A stretch of DNA of 64,000 nucleotides from Thiomicrorhabdus chilensis DSM 12352 (GTDB lineage Bacteria; Pseudomonadota; Gammaproteobacteria; Thiomicrospirales; Thiomicrospiraceae): positions 686,072 to 750,071 of the forward strand of contig NZ_KI519609.1 in NCBI RefSeq assembly GCF_000483485.1. The letters are read 5' to 3'. Shown one piece after another: positions 38,884 to 48,164 of this stretch. The translations under genes were made by a program, and so were the position numbers. Numbering within the stretch: the stretch's first letter is position 1; each line of letters starts with the position of its first letter. A model generated the notes under the pieces. It saw only the letters and a list, made by a program, of their open reading frames with translations, searched no databases and was not told the origin of the DNA.

Positions 38884-40242
38884 TTAAAGCAGGACGATGG
38901 TGGCGAGTCCAAGGAAAACGAAAAAGCCCAAAGAATCGGTGACGGTGGTGAGCATAAGGCCCGAAGCCAAAGCCGGGTCAATACGCATGCGTTGCAGCAT
39001 CAAAGGAATGCTTGCGCCAGCCAGAGCCGCCGCAAGTAAGTTGATGAGCATGGCTGAGGCGAAAATAAGACTCAAGGCCAAATCCTGGAACCAGAGCATC
39101 ACCGCCAAACCGGTCAAACACGCCCAAATGATGCCATTGAGTGCACCGACGCTGGTTTCCTTGATTAATAGGGAGCGACTGTTCTGGCTGCCGAGTTTTC
39201 CGGTGGCCAATGCACGAATGACGATGGTTGAGGTTTGGGTTCCGGCGATGCCGCCCATGCTGGCGATGATCGGCATTAACACCGCTAAGGCGACGATTTT
39301 TTCAATCGAGGCATCAAACAAGCCAATGACAATCGAAGCGAAAATGGCGGTTAGAAGATTGATACCCAGCCAGAAAGTTCGGCGTTTTGCGGCACGCGTG
39401 GCGGGGGCAAAGATATCTTCGTCCTCGTTCAGACCCGCACTGATCATCTGCGCGTGTTCTCCTTCCTCACGAATGATATCGACCACGTCATCGATGGTGA
39501 TACGCCCCAGGATCTGATTGTGGTCGCTGACCACCGCAATGGAGATCAGATCATGCTTTTCGAAAACTTGCGCCACTTCTTTTTCAGGCGTGAAGGCACG
39601 AATCGTCGGTTTGTTGGTGTCCAGTAGCTCGGACACCAGCGTATCCGGATCGTGGGTCAAAAGGTCGTTGATCTTCAGGGTGCCGACATAAAAGTCTTCG
39701 CGGTCGCGCACAAATAAGTCAACCGTCGAGGTTGGCAAGGTGCCGAGTTTGCGTAAATAGCGTAATACCACATCCAGAGTGACGTCGGCACGAACCGAGA
39801 TGAAGTCGGTGCTCATCAAACCACCAGCGGTGTCGTCCGGATAGGAGAGGGCCATTTCAACCGCCGTTCGGTTTTCCTCGTTCAGGGAGTCTAGCAGGGT
39901 TTGCTGGTTCTCATCATTGAGCGATTGCGCAATGTCGGCAATGTCATCGGTTTCCAGGTTCTCGGTGATTTCGGTGATTTCGTGCGGTTCAAGCTGTTCC
40001 AACAGGCTGGCACGTACTTCGTCATTGGTGTGCGCGAGGATTTCCCCTTGCACTTCGGCACCGACTTCTCCCCATAGGAAATGGCGTCCCTTGGGCGGCA
40101 TGGATTCCAGCAGCTCGGCGATGTCTTCGGCAACCAGCTGGGAAAGCAGGGGCTGGATCTGAGAAAAGTTTTGATCTTGAACGGCAGCAAGGAGTTGCTC
40201 GGTGACTTGAGCTTTATCAATGACAGTATTACTTTGTACCAT
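38884..40242 (-). CDS. mgtE: Magnesium transporter MgtE
   Basis: This 452-residue protein has the MgtE order: an N-terminal helical domain (about residues 20-135), two CBS domains (about 140-260; MSTDFISVRADVTLDVVLRYLRK, FTPEKEVAQVFEKHDLISIAVV) that sense cytosolic Mg2+, and five membrane helices from about 285 containing PIIASMGGIAGTQTSTIVIRALATG. It is a Mg2+ channel gated by its own substrate. It is monocistronic, with the hpf terminator upstream and the palindrome at 38837 downstream. No magnesium riboswitch was seen in its short leader. Confidence 0.95.
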   Translation of the reverse strand: MVQSNTVIDKAQVTEQLLAAVQDQNFSQIQPLLSQLVAEDIAELLESMPPKGRHFLWGEVGAEVQGEILAHTNDEVRASLLEQLEPHEITEITENLETDDIADIAQSLNDENQQTLLDSLNEENRTAVEMALSYPDDTAGGLMSTDFISVRADVTLDVVLRYLRKLGTLPTSTVDLFVRDREDFYVGTLKINDLLTHDPDTLVSELLDTNKPTIRAFTPEKEVAQVFEKHDLISIAVVSDHNQILGRITIDDVVDIIREEGEHAQMISAGLNEDEDIFAPATRAAKRRTFWLGINLLTAIFASIVIGLFDASIEKIVALAVLMPIIASMGGIAGTQTSTIVIRALATGKLGSQNSRSLLIKETSVGALNGIIWACLTGLAVMLWFQDLALSLIFASAMLINLLAAALAGASIPLMLQRMRIDPALASGLMLTTVTDSLGFFVFLGLATIVLL

Positions 40243-40292
40243 TGCGCCTCCCTGAATGCGTGAATTAACTTGAAGATTCGATAAAGCCTATT

Positions 40293-40306
40293 GTAGCAGG
40301 CCTGTA
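40293..40306. repeat. CAGGCCTG element between mgtE and hpf
   Basis: GTAGCAGGCCTGTA is an intergenic copy of the core without the full extended flanks, about 50 bases upstream of the mgtE start. Confidence 0.7.
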
Positions 40307-40357
40307 TAACAAGTTAATGAAAAATTAATGGAGGCAATGTGCAGAATCTAAATAAAA

Positions 40358-40383
40358 AAAACGCCCGAATATTCGGGCGTTTT
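40358..40383 (-). terminator. Terminator of hpf
   Basis: AAAACGCCCGAAT is followed directly by its reverse complement ATTCGGGCGTTTT. On the minus strand it is followed by a long T-run, about 45 bases after the hpf stop. Confidence 0.92.
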
Positions 40384-40429
40384 GTGACCAGTCTCTGAGA
40401 AATCTGGTTTGAGTCGCTCTGGTTGAGAA

Positions 40430-40759
40430 TTAAGCTTCTTCAACCATGTTTTTTACACCACCTGATTTTTGTTTGTGGTCACTCATTTTTTCTTTGTGTT
40501 TGATGATTTGGCGATCCAGTTTGTCGATCAAGCCGTCAATTGAGGCATACATGTCATCGGTTTCATTTTGTGCAAATAAATCAGCACCTGAAGCGTGAAC
40601 GGTTGCTTCGGCTTTCTGCTGCTGTTTCTCAACGGTCAAAATAACATGTACATTGGTCACATGATCAAAATGACGCTCTAATTTTCCCATTTTTTCGGTA
40701 ACGTAGTCACGAAGTGCATCCGTTACGTCTACGTGGTGACCGGTAATATTAATTTGCAT
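40430..40759 (-). CDS. hpf: Ribosome hibernation promoting factor, short form
   Basis: This 109-residue protein of the HPF/YfiA family has QINITGHHVDVTDALRDYVTEKMGKLERHFDHV at the start (key residues G-H-x-x-x-x-T-x-x-L-x-x-Y) and basic residues in KLDRQIIKHKEKM. It lacks the long C-terminal dimerisation domain, so it is the gammaproteobacterial short form that binds the 30S decoding site and promotes 100S dimers. GGAGCGATATA precedes the ATG. It follows lptB directly; the usual intervening rpoN is absent. Confidence 0.94.
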   Translation of the reverse strand: MQINITGHHVDVTDALRDYVTEKMGKLERHFDHVTNVHVILTVEKQQQKAEATVHASGADLFAQNETDDMYASIDGLIDKLDRQIIKHKEKMSDHKQKSGGVKNMVEEA

Positions 40760-40971
40760 TATATCGCTCCTTTATCTTTGTAATGCGATGTCGATTATTT
40801 GTTTAAACTGCCTTATTTATTCTGGCAACTGAGTGCGTTTTGTTAGAAAAGACAATTTATTTTAATCGATTTCAGTATAACACCAACCGCTTTGAAATCC
40901 GTATTTATTCATCTAAAAAAGCCATCATCCACTTACAGAAGCGGAAGGGGGGGATTTGGATTTTTCCGTCC

Positions 40972-41694
40972 TTACGTGAAGTCTTCCCCGAGGTAGACAC
41001 GTTTGACTTCACTGTGATTGAGCACGTCTTCGGGTTTGCCGGAGGCCAGTATGGTTCCGGCATGCAGGATGTAGGCGTAGTCACATACCCCAAGGGTTTC
41101 GCGCACATTGTGATCGGTAATCAAGACGCCAATCCCCTTTTCCTTTAGGTGCAGAATAATGCTTTGGATGTCTTTGACGGAAATGGGATCCACGCCGGCA
41201 AAAGGTTCGTCCAGTAAAATGAACTTGGGCTCCATGGCCAAGGCTCGGGCGATTTCAACGCGACGGCGTTCCCCGCCGGAAAGGGCTTGTCCGGGTTGTT
41301 CGAGAATATGGCCGATTTGCAAGTCGTCAATCAGGTGTTCAAGGATCAGATTGCGTTCATCCAATGTGAGTTCGGGGCGCATTTCCAGGATGGCGCGGAT
41401 ATTTTCTTCCACGCTGAGCTTACGGAATACCGAGGCCTCTTGGGGCAAATAGCCAATACCGCGACGGGCGCGTTCGTGTATGGGCATCTGGCTGATCTCT
41501 TCGTTGCCAAGATAGATTTGGCCACCGTCATTGCTGACCAATCCAGTCATCATGTAAAAGGTGGTGGTTTTGCCCGCGCCATTCGGGCCAAGCAGTCCCA
41601 CAACCTGACCGTTGTAGACATCCAGGTCCACAGAGGTCACGACCTGACGTTTTTTGTAGCTTTTTGCGAGGTTACGTGCGTAGAAGTGAGACAA
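40972..41694 (-). CDS. lptB: Lipopolysaccharide transport ATP-binding protein LptB
   Basis: This 240-residue ABC ATPase powers LPS extraction from the inner membrane with LptFG. Walker [20 protein letters not shown] (about residue 35), signature [16 protein letters not shown] (about 138), Walker [17 protein letters not shown] (about 158) and the LptB-specific REGHLYLQEG-type block in the form [23 protein letters not shown] are present. It starts 11 bases after lptA in the lptC-lptA-lptB set. Confidence 0.97.
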   Translation of the reverse strand: MSHFYARNLAKSYKKRQVVTSVDLDVYNGQVVGLLGPNGAGKTTTFYMMTGLVSNDGGQIYLGNEEISQMPIHERARRGIGYLPQEASVFRKLSVEENIRAILEMRPELTLDERNLILEHLIDDLQIGHILEQPGQALSGGERRRVEIARALAMEPKFILLDEPFAGVDPISVKDIQSIILHLKEKGIGVLITDHNVRETLGVCDYAYILHAGTILASGKPEDVLNHSEVKRVYLGEDFT

Positions 41695-41705
41695 GGGTCA
41701 AGTTC

Positions 41706-42242
41706 CTATTTGGGTGAGTTTTCAACTTTTTTTTCAGGCATCAGGGTGACCGAGACGCGTTTTTTCTCTTCAGGCGTGCTGTTAGCCTGTAGGGTTTTAT
41801 TTTGCATGTCGTAAAACAGTTCCGGGCCGGTGATGAGGTTTTTTCCGGGTTGTTCGACTTTGGCGTCACCGGTCAATAAGACGGTTTTTTCAGCAGCTCG
41901 GTAGTCGATTCGGTTGGCTCGGCCTTTGATCCACGACTGTTCTTGAACATCGAATCGTTTGAAGGTGGCGGGCGCTCCGTCGACCTCGATCCATTCCACT
42001 TCACGCTGAGGATGGTGGATAGTCATTTTGTCGCCTTTGAGCGTTAAGCTTCCCTGGATCACTTCAACCTTTCCGGTGTAGATGCTGATCCCTTTCAGGT
42101 CTTGAATGTCGAGGCTGTCCGCTGTGATGTGGATCGGTTGTTCTTCATCCGGAGTTTGAGCTTGTTGGGCCTGGGTCGAAAGACCGGTCAGCGATAAGCT
42201 GATGCACAGCAGAGGTAATAATAATGACTTTAAATGAGGCAT
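41706..42242 (-). CDS. lptA: Lipopolysaccharide transport periplasmic protein LptA
   Basis: This 178-residue protein has a signal peptide (LLLPLLCISLSLTGLSTQAQ) and an OstA/LptA beta-jellyroll (PIHITADSLDIQDLKGISIYTGKVEVIQGSLTLKGDKM, then RANRIDYRAAEKTVLLTGDAKVEQPG). It forms the periplasmic bridge between LptC and LptD. It lies between lptC (12 bases upstream) and lptB (11 bases downstream). Confidence 0.95.
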   Translation of the reverse strand: MPHLKSLLLPLLCISLSLTGLSTQAQQAQTPDEEQPIHITADSLDIQDLKGISIYTGKVEVIQGSLTLKGDKMTIHHPQREVEWIEVDGAPATFKRFDVQEQSWIKGRANRIDYRAAEKTVLLTGDAKVEQPGKNLITGPELFYDMQNKTLQANSTPEEKKRVSVTLMPEKKVENSPK

Positions 42243-42254
42243 AGGGTCTCGCTT

Positions 42255-42842
42255 TTAGTTTTCCGTAGAGGGCATGTAGTGACCTTTGACATTGGATAAC
42301 AGTTGAAACTGCCTGGTTTGCAGGTTGGCCTGGAGGCCGGTTCCACTGGTCGTGCCGTTCGCTTGGGTGATCACAACCTCTCGGTGACTGTTGATCTCTT
42401 CTGTGTTGGAATTATAAGTGATGAATTCGGTTGTTAAGGTTTTATTTTGGCTGTCTGTTTTGATGGTTAAGTATGGTTGGTCAAATTGAGTGATGATGAC
42501 CTGACCTGCAAGTTCAAGTACGGAATCCGCACGGGTTTTCCCTTGTTGGCTGCGGATGACAAGCGTCTGTTCCGGCTGGCTGATGACAATGCGTGGTTGG
42601 CTCAGTTGACTGGTTTGATTGGCTTCCTGATAAAACACGCTGTCGGCTTGGGTGATGGTGTTTTGTTTGGATTGGGTTTTATCGAACTGCCAGGTGGTGC
42701 TGTTGAAGAGCTGCCAGCTGTAGTCGGTCGATTTCAGTGAGGAATCCAGCAGGGCCGATTGCTGGGTGGTTTGTTGGAAACTGATCCATAAAGCGAGGGC
42801 CGCCAGAATAAGAGCAAATAAAATGAATCGACCGCTAAACAT
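42255..42842 (-). CDS. lptC: Lipopolysaccharide export system protein LptC
   Basis: This 195-residue protein has one N-terminal membrane anchor (FILFALILAALALWISF) and a periplasmic jellyroll (about 35-190, with RADSVLELAGQVIITQFDQPYLTIKT and FITYNSNTEEINSHREVVITQANGTTSGTGLQA). It receives LPS from LptFG and passes it to LptA. Similarity is moderate, but its place between kdsC and lptA is decisive. Confidence 0.92.
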   Translation of the reverse strand: MFSGRFILFALILAALALWISFQQTTQQSALLDSSLKSTDYSWQLFNSTTWQFDKTQSKQNTITQADSVFYQEANQTSQLSQPRIVISQPEQTLVIRSQQGKTRADSVLELAGQVIITQFDQPYLTIKTDSQNKTLTTEFITYNSNTEEINSHREVVITQANGTTSGTGLQANLQTRQFQLLSNVKGHYMPSTEN

Positions 42843-42895
42843 TGATTCTTCCTGCTGACCGTGAGGTCGGGTGGTTTAAATCATTAGTATATTAG

Positions 42896-43438
42896 TCAGA
42901 GGCTTTCGCGTAAATAAAAATCCATGTGTCCTTGCCAGGTGCCTTGTGCTTTCATAATGAGTTCACACATTTCACGCACGCATCCCTGGCCGCCGTTGAA
43001 ACTGGAAATGTGGTCGACTCGAGATTTGACTTCCGGATCTCCGTCGGCGGGGGTGGCCGACAGGCCGACTCGAGTCAGGATCGGTAAGTCAAGGATGTCG
43101 TCGCCGATATAGGCCACTTCATCAAAACCGATATCCAAGGTTTCCATCAATTGCAAAAAGGTCGGCAACTTGTCCGGCACGCCCTGATACAGGTGTTTGA
43201 CCTTCAAGTCGCGCATGCGGTTGGCCACCAGTTGGGATTTTCGGCCGGTAATGATGCCGATTTCAACGGAGGATTTTTGCAGCATTACCATGCCGTGGCC
43301 ATCACGGGTGTAAAAAGATTTGAGCTCTTCGCCACTGTCACTGTAATACAGAAAATTGTTGGTCATGACGCCGTCCACATCCAAGAGCAGTAATTTGATC
43401 TTTTTGGCTTTTTCTATGATGGGGCTGGGGACGTTCAT
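42896..43438 (-). CDS. kdsC: 3-deoxy-D-manno-octulosonate 8-phosphate phosphatase
   Basis: This 180-residue HAD-family phosphatase makes free KDO for lipid A. The nucleophile motif is LLLDVDGVMTNNFLYY (Asp about residue 20), followed by IITGRKSQLVANR (about 60) and VAYIGDDILDLPILTRVGLSATPADG (about 110). Length fits KdsC tetramers. The arabinose-5-phosphate isomerase gene kdsD, usually between yrbG and kdsC, is missing here. Confidence 0.95.
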   Translation of the reverse strand: MNVPSPIIEKAKKIKLLLLDVDGVMTNNFLYYSDSGEELKSFYTRDGHGMVMLQKSSVEIGIITGRKSQLVANRMRDLKVKHLYQGVPDKLPTFLQLMETLDIGFDEVAYIGDDILDLPILTRVGLSATPADGDPEVKSRVDHISSFNGGQGCVREMCELIMKAQGTWQGHMDFYLRESL

Positions 43439-43472
43439 GTGATACCTCGGGTTCTAAGTTTGGGTGCTAAAG

Positions 43473-44462
43473 TTAGGCGCTGGTGGAACGAATGTAAAGC
43501 GTAAACAGATAAGTGACAAAAGCCAATGTCAGCAACACCCCTTTGGGTTTGCTGATGACGGCGTGGCCTTTGCGGGGAAGTGCCAGTAATAACATGGCCA
43601 GAGTGAAACCGATCATCACCGGTATGTCTTCCTTTAGAACCGAAGGTTCCAAAACCGAAGGCGCGAGCAGGCCAGGCACAGCAAGAACCGCCAGAATGTT
43701 GAACAGGTTTGAGCCGACGATATTACCAATCATCAGGTCGGCTTCGTTTTTGCGCGCGGCCGCAATCGCCGCCGCCAGCTCCGGAAGACTGGTGCCGATG
43801 GCGATGATGGTCAGGCCGATGATGACTTCCGGCACCTGGAAATGATGGGCGATTTCTACGGCTCCCCATACCATCAATTTGGCACTGATCATCAGAATGA
43901 TCAGGCCGACAACCAGCATTAACAAAGACTTGTTGAGCGTAAAAGCCGGCATGGAGTCGACCACTTGGCTGGTTTCGCTAACCAATGGATCTTGAGGATC
44001 CACAGCTTTGTTTACTTTGATCATCCAGACCATGACCAGGATGAGCGCACTCACCAGAATGAGACCGTCGATAAACCCTAGAGTTCCGTCTAATAGCAGT
44101 AGATAGACCCCAACTGAAATAGCTAGCAATACCGGAAGTTCTCGTTTGATGAGGGAGGATTTGATGGCGATGGGGGCAAGTATGGCAGTGAATCCGAGCA
44201 CCAGGCCGATATTGGCAATGTTGGAACCGATGGCGTTACCGACAGCCAGTCCGGGACTGTTGTCTAAGGAGGCGAGTGTGGCAACCACGACCTCTGGCAT
44301 GGAGGTTCCAAAGCCCAGCACAACTACCCCGATTACCAGCGGAGAGATGGACAGATGGGTTGCCGTCGAGGCTGAACCATCAATGAACACATCCGAACTC
44401 CATACTAAAAAAGCAAGACCGATTATGAGTGCTAATCCGGGGATTAAAAGGGATATTGCCAT
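43473..44462 (-). CDS. yrbG: Calcium/sodium antiporter YrbG family
   Basis: This 329-residue cation exchanger has about ten helices and the two inverted alpha-repeats of the family: GFGTSMPEVVVATLASLDNSPGLAVGNAIGSNIANIGLVLG (about residue 50-90) and AIGTSLPELAAAIAAARKNEADLMIGNIVGSNLFNILAVL (about 220-260), each with the Glu-centred transport motif. It heads the minus-strand kdsC-lpt operon, divergent from the DUF72-like and mla genes. Confidence 0.93.
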   Translation of the reverse strand: MAISLLIPGLALIIGLAFLVWSSDVFIDGSASTATHLSISPLVIGVVVLGFGTSMPEVVVATLASLDNSPGLAVGNAIGSNIANIGLVLGFTAILAPIAIKSSLIKRELPVLLAISVGVYLLLLDGTLGFIDGLILVSALILVMVWMIKVNKAVDPQDPLVSETSQVVDSMPAFTLNKSLLMLVVGLIILMISAKLMVWGAVEIAHHFQVPEVIIGLTIIAIGTSLPELAAAIAAARKNEADLMIGNIVGSNLFNILAVLAVPGLLAPSVLEPSVLKEDIPVMIGFTLAMLLLALPRKGHAVISKPKGVLLTLAFVTYLFTLYIRSTSA

Positions 44463-44620
44463 AGTTACATCTTTCGTTTTTTCTTCAGTAGTAGCAATGT
44501 ATTATAACCAATGAATCAAATGATGATAAAATTTTTTTATGGATGGTTGAAAGTCTGTTTCAGGTGTTAAAATTCTCCTCCTATTATCTATCGGTACGGA
44601 ATGGCGAAAGGTTGAGAAGC

Positions 44621-45226
44621 ATGTTGGATAATTTGCAGATTGGAACCTACGGCTGGTCTCATCAGGATTGGCGAGGAAGTTTTTATCCTCAGGATTTGCC
44701 AGAAGAGTGGGAGTTGGATTTTTACAACAATGCTTTTCATGTCGTCTTGGTGCCGTTAGACCAGTGGATAGCCTGGCAGGATGATGAGGTGGCTGAGTGC
44801 ATTGATGCCGTGGATGAGAATTTTCGTTTTTACCTGCAGCTTGAAAGTGAACTGAATGCAGAAGGGCATAAGCAACTTGGCAAACTTAAATCGGGCTTGC
44901 AGGGTTTGTTGGGTGGTCTAGTGGTGTTTTCGGAATCCTGGTTGCCGGAAACTTCCATTCAGGGGGTGCCGGTCAGCTTGATCTCAAAGCAGTTGCGACT
45001 TCCTGGATGGCAACTTCGACTGGGAGAGAATCAGCTTTCCGGCCATGCTTTTGGCTACATCGACGAATTGAAGCAAGACGGCAAGTGGCAAGCTTCTATG
45101 CTTCAGGATTTCATGCAGAGTTTGCCGGGCGATTTGTCAGGTGCCCCCTTTTTTATTGGAGGGGAATCCATTAATATGGCTCAAGTTGCCAATTTGAAGG
45201 TGGTGGCTGAGGTTCTGGGTTACTGA
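44621..45226 (+). CDS. DUF72-related protein, divergent
   Basis: The 201-residue protein opens with IGTYGWSHQDWRGSFYPQDL, matching the N-terminal signature of DUF72 (YecE-like TIM-barrel proteins; IGTSGWSYxDWxGxFYP). The remaining sequence is shorter and less conserved than the usual 240-300 residues, and the common W/E/F active-cleft positions are not obvious, so function may be altered. ATG 44621 is chosen because AAAGGTTGAG precedes it and it starts just before the conserved block. It lies between the divergent yrbG and mlaF genes, where no gene is expected in E. coli. Confidence 0.6.
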   Translation: MLDNLQIGTYGWSHQDWRGSFYPQDLPEEWELDFYNNAFHVVLVPLDQWIAWQDDEVAECIDAVDENFRFYLQLESELNAEGHKQLGKLKSGLQGLLGGLVVFSESWLPETSIQGVPVSLISKQLRLPGWQLRLGENQLSGHAFGYIDELKQDGKWQASMLQDFMQSLPGDLSGAPFFIGGESINMAQVANLKVVAEVLGY

Positions 45227-45301
45227 GTTTGGACGGGCCTGGATGAGGTTTTCGTCAATTATGTTTTTAGTCAGCGTGGCAAGCATTAAAAAGCCGGTTT
45301 T

Positions 45302-45321
45302 AAAATGAGCAGGCCTGGTGT
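45302..45321 (+). repeat. Extended CAGGCCTG intergenic element (copy 4)
   Basis: AAAATGAGCAGGCCTGGTG, identical to copies at 30409 and 32791. It lies about 75 bases upstream of mlaF. A degenerate core GGGCCTGG lies 65 bases before it at about 45235. Confidence 0.85.
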
Positions 45322-45395
45322 AGACCGATGATCGGTTTACCAAAAAGGTAGAAATCTTTGGAAAAGGATAGGAAAAGGTTGTGAGTGGAGAAAAG

Positions 45396-46205
45396 ATGCA
45401 AGCGGAAACGCTGATTGAGATTCAGAACCTGAGTTTTTCCAGAGGGTCGAGAAAGATTTTCGACGACTTGAATTTGTCGATCCCAAAAGGCAAGGTGACC
45501 GCCATAATGGGGCCGAGTGGAACCGGAAAAACAACGCTTTTAAAGTTGATCGCCGGACAGCTTCGACCTGATACGGGTACCATTTTGGTGGAGGGGCAAA
45601 ATGTCCATAAACTCAGGCGCGCCAAGCTTTATGAGCTGCGTCAGAAAATGGGCATGTTGTTTCAGACCGGCGCTTTGCTGACGGATTTGAATGTGTTTGA
45701 CAATGTCGCTTTTCCTTTGCGCGAGCATACCCAGTTGCCTGAATCGTTGATCTATCCTCTGGTATTGATGAAATTGCAGGCGGTCGGCCTGCAAGGAGCC
45801 CGTCATTTAATGCCTTCGGAGCTTTCTGGTGGTATGTCCAGACGTGTGGCCTTGGCGCGAGGTATTGCCCTGGATCCGGAAATGATTTTTTACGACGAGC
45901 CTTTTGTCGGTCAGGATCCGATTACCATGGGGGTTCTAGTGGAATTGATCCGCAAGTTGAACGACAGTCTTGGGCTGACCAGTGTTGTCGTGTCGCATGA
46001 TGTTAATGAAGTACTCTCCATTGCCGATTTTGTTTGTGTGCTCTCCGAGGGGAAAATCATTGCCCAGGGGGCGCGTGATGAGATTTTGGAAAGCGATTCG
46101 GCTTACGTCAGGCAGTTCCTTGACGGTTTGCCGGATGGGCCGGTTCCTTTCCATTACTCGGATGAGACCTATCAGCAGGCTATGGCCAGTGGAGCGTCTA
46201 AATGA
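45396..46205 (+). CDS. mlaF: Phospholipid transport ATP-binding protein MlaF
   Basis: This 269-residue ABC ATPase of the Mla system maintains outer-membrane lipid asymmetry. Walker [22 protein letters not shown] (about residue 40), signature [18 protein letters not shown] (about 145) and Walker [18 protein letters not shown] (about 165) are intact; the LSGGM form and DEPFVGQDP are characteristic of MlaF. ATG 45396 is preferred over GTG 45381 because GGAG precedes it at the right distance. Its stop overlaps the mlaE start by four bases. Confidence 0.95.
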   Translation: MQAETLIEIQNLSFSRGSRKIFDDLNLSIPKGKVTAIMGPSGTGKTTLLKLIAGQLRPDTGTILVEGQNVHKLRRAKLYELRQKMGMLFQTGALLTDLNVFDNVAFPLREHTQLPESLIYPLVLMKLQAVGLQGARHLMPSELSGGMSRRVALARGIALDPEMIFYDEPFVGQDPITMGVLVELIRKLNDSLGLTSVVVSHDVNEVLSIADFVCVLSEGKIIAQGARDEILESDSAYVRQFLDGLPDGPVPFHYSDETYQQAMASGASK

Positions 46206-46999
46206 TGCCGCTAATTGATTCCTTCTTTTCGCGACTTGCCCTTTTGGGTGAGCGTTTCATCGCGCTCCTTTCCGGTTTGGGTAGAATGGCGTTTTTTATG
46301 GCAGCCGTTTTGCCGGTTATTCCTTATGCGTTCTATCGTTTCGGTTTGTTGATGAAGCAGGTCTATGTGGCCGGGGTTTTGTCATTGCCGATTATTTTGA
46401 CGGCGGGATTGTTTGTCGGCATGGTGCTGACCTTGCAGGGGTATAATGTCTTGGTCGACTATAACTCTGAAGAGGCGGTGGGAACCATGACCGCTCTTTC
46501 ATTGTTGAGAGAACTAGGACCGGTGGTCGCGGCTCTGTTGTTTGCCGGGCGTGCCGGGTCGGCGCTGACGGCCGAGATTGGTTTGATGCGCTCTACCGAG
46601 CAGCTTTCGGCTTTGGAAATGATGGCTGTGGACCCTCTTAAATTTATCTTCGCGCCGCGATTCGCCGCCGCTTTCATTACCTTGCCAATGCTTTCGTTAC
46701 TGTTTATCGCGATGGGGATTTTAGGCGGTTATATGGTGGGAGTCGGCTGGCTCGGTGTTGACGAGGGGTCTTTTTGGTCGCAGATGCAAAGCTCAGTTGA
46801 TTGGCGTGAAGATGTGATGAACGGCGTTATCAAGTCGGTTGCGTTTGCCTTTTTGATTGCGCTGGTGGCGTTGTTTCAGGGATACGATGCCATGCCGACT
46901 TCGGAAGGTGTGAGTAACGCAACCACGCGCACCGTGGTGCATTCGTCTTTGGGTGTGCTGGGCTTAGACTTTATTTTAACCACTTTGATGTTCAGTTAA
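46202..46999 (+). CDS. mlaE: Phospholipid transport permease MlaE
   Basis: This 265-residue permease of the MlaE/YrbE family has five or six helices. The family core [40 protein letters not shown] (about residue 100-140) is very well conserved. The C-terminal [22 protein letters not shown] is typical. It forms the MlaFEDB inner-membrane complex. Confidence 0.96.
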   Translation: MMPLIDSFFSRLALLGERFIALLSGLGRMAFFMAAVLPVIPYAFYRFGLLMKQVYVAGVLSLPIILTAGLFVGMVLTLQGYNVLVDYNSEEAVGTMTALSLLRELGPVVAALLFAGRAGSALTAEIGLMRSTEQLSALEMMAVDPLKFIFAPRFAAAFITLPMLSLLFIAMGILGGYMVGVGWLGVDEGSFWSQMQSSVDWREDVMNGVIKSVAFAFLIALVALFQGYDAMPTSEGVSNATTRTVVHSSLGVLGLDFILTTLMFS

Positions 47000-47026
47000 G
47001 AACGTGATAGAAAAAGGAATCGTGAC

Positions 47027-47491
47027 ATGAAACGGCAACTAAAAGTAGAAATCTGGGTCGGAGCATTTGTATTGATGACTCTGCTTTCATTGGTGGTGAT
47101 TGCCTTTCAGGTGAGCAATTTCAGTACTTGGAAAGAGAAGCCGAGTTACCAGGTTTCCGGTCTGTTCAATAATATCGGCGGGCTTAAGGTTCGTGCACCG
47201 GTTAAAATCAGTGGTGTGGTTGTTGGCCGAGTCGTCGGCATCAGCGTCGATCCAAGAACCTATCAAGCTCGTGTTTCGATGACGGTTTTTAAAGAGTTTG
47301 ACGATTTGCCCATTGATACTTCCGGTGCGATTTTGACCTCCGGATTGCTTGGGGATCAGTACATCGGCTTGATGCCGGGTGCGGATGAGGAATTTTTAAA
47401 GGATGGCGATCAGTTGGATTTGACCCAGTCGGCACTGGTTCTGGAAGATTTGATTGGCCAGTTCTTAGTGAAATTCAGTGAGGGAGAATAA
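47027..47491 (+). CDS. mlaD: MCE-domain phospholipid transport protein MlaD
   Basis: This 154-residue protein has one N-terminal membrane anchor (IWVGAFVLMTLLSLVVIAFQV) and a single MCE domain (about 37-120: YQVSGLFNNIGGLKVRAPVKISGVVVGRVVGI, TSGLLGDQYIGLMPG). Hexamers form the periplasmic lipid tunnel above MlaE. The C-terminal tail with ALVLEDLIGQFL fits the pore helix. Confidence 0.96.
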   Translation: MKRQLKVEIWVGAFVLMTLLSLVVIAFQVSNFSTWKEKPSYQVSGLFNNIGGLKVRAPVKISGVVVGRVVGISVDPRTYQARVSMTVFKEFDDLPIDTSGAILTSGLLGDQYIGLMPGADEEFLKDGDQLDLTQSALVLEDLIGQFLVKFSEGE

Positions 47492-47495
47492 GAAA

Positions 47496-48164
47496 ATGTG
47501 TAAGAGTAGAGCGAACGTTCCGGCTCTGTTTGTTCAGGCCTTTTTCAGTGTTGTCTTGATGGCCATGGTGGCATCCATTCAGGCGAACAATTCCATCCCC
47601 CAAGATGATCCCGAGAAAATGATTTCACATCTGTCTGAAACCATTATCGAGGCGTTGAATGATCAGAGGGCCGAGTTGGAGGGCAATCCCGCTAAGATTA
47701 AGGCATTTGCAAAAACCTATGTATTGCCTTATGTGGATACTCCGAAAATGGCACGATATGTGATGGGGCGCTACTGGAGAACCACCACCCAAGAACAGCA
47801 GGAAGCCTTTGTAGATGAGTTTACCACCACCTTGTTGCGTTCCTATTCGCAAAGCCTGTTGAAACTTAAGATTACCAGCGTGTCGGTCCGGCCGAAAATT
47901 GAAGAGAAGCCTGGTCGAGTGACGGTTTCATCGGAAGTGGTGCAGGCCGATGGCAATAAAACTGATGTCATTTACCGTGCCTATCTCGACAAGAAAAACC
48001 AAAAATGGATGGTTTATGATGTCACAGTGGAAGGGGTGAGCATGTTGTTGAATTATCGAAAAACCTACGATTCTGAATTCTCCAGATCGGGCGTAGACGC
48101 GGTGATTGCAGCCATGAAAGAGAAAAACAAAGAATTCAATGGAGTGCCTAATGGCTCTGTTTAA
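47496..48164 (+). CDS. mlaC: Periplasmic phospholipid-binding protein MlaC
   Basis: This 222-residue protein carries a signal peptide (FFSVVLMAMVASIQANN) and the Tol-Tol-Ttg2/MlaC domain (PYVDTPKMARYVMGRYWRTTTQEQQEAFVDEFTTTLLRSYSQSL, about residue 70-115). It shuttles phospholipids between MlaFEDB and the outer-membrane MlaA complex. ATG 47496 is taken because GGGAGAATAAG precedes it; a GTG at 47478 lies inside mlaD. Its end overlaps mlaB. Confidence 0.94.
   Translation: MCKSRANVPALFVQAFFSVVLMAMVASIQANNSIPQDDPEKMISHLSETIIEALNDQRAELEGNPAKIKAFAKTYVLPYVDTPKMARYVMGRYWRTTTQEQQEAFVDEFTTTLLRSYSQSLLKLKITSVSVRPKIEEKPGRVTVSSEVVQADGNKTDVIYRAYLDKKNQKWMVYDVTVEGVSMLLNYRKTYDSEFSRSGVDAVIAAMKEKNKEFNGVPNGSV

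Noticed and set aside
40243-40320. Magnesium-sensing leader upstream of mgtE
   Set aside because: The stretch is short and shows no M-box-like conserved elements.
40760-40971. Decayed rpoN between lptB and hpf
   Set aside because: Translations of this stretch show no RpoN-like motifs; it is too short and A/T-rich.
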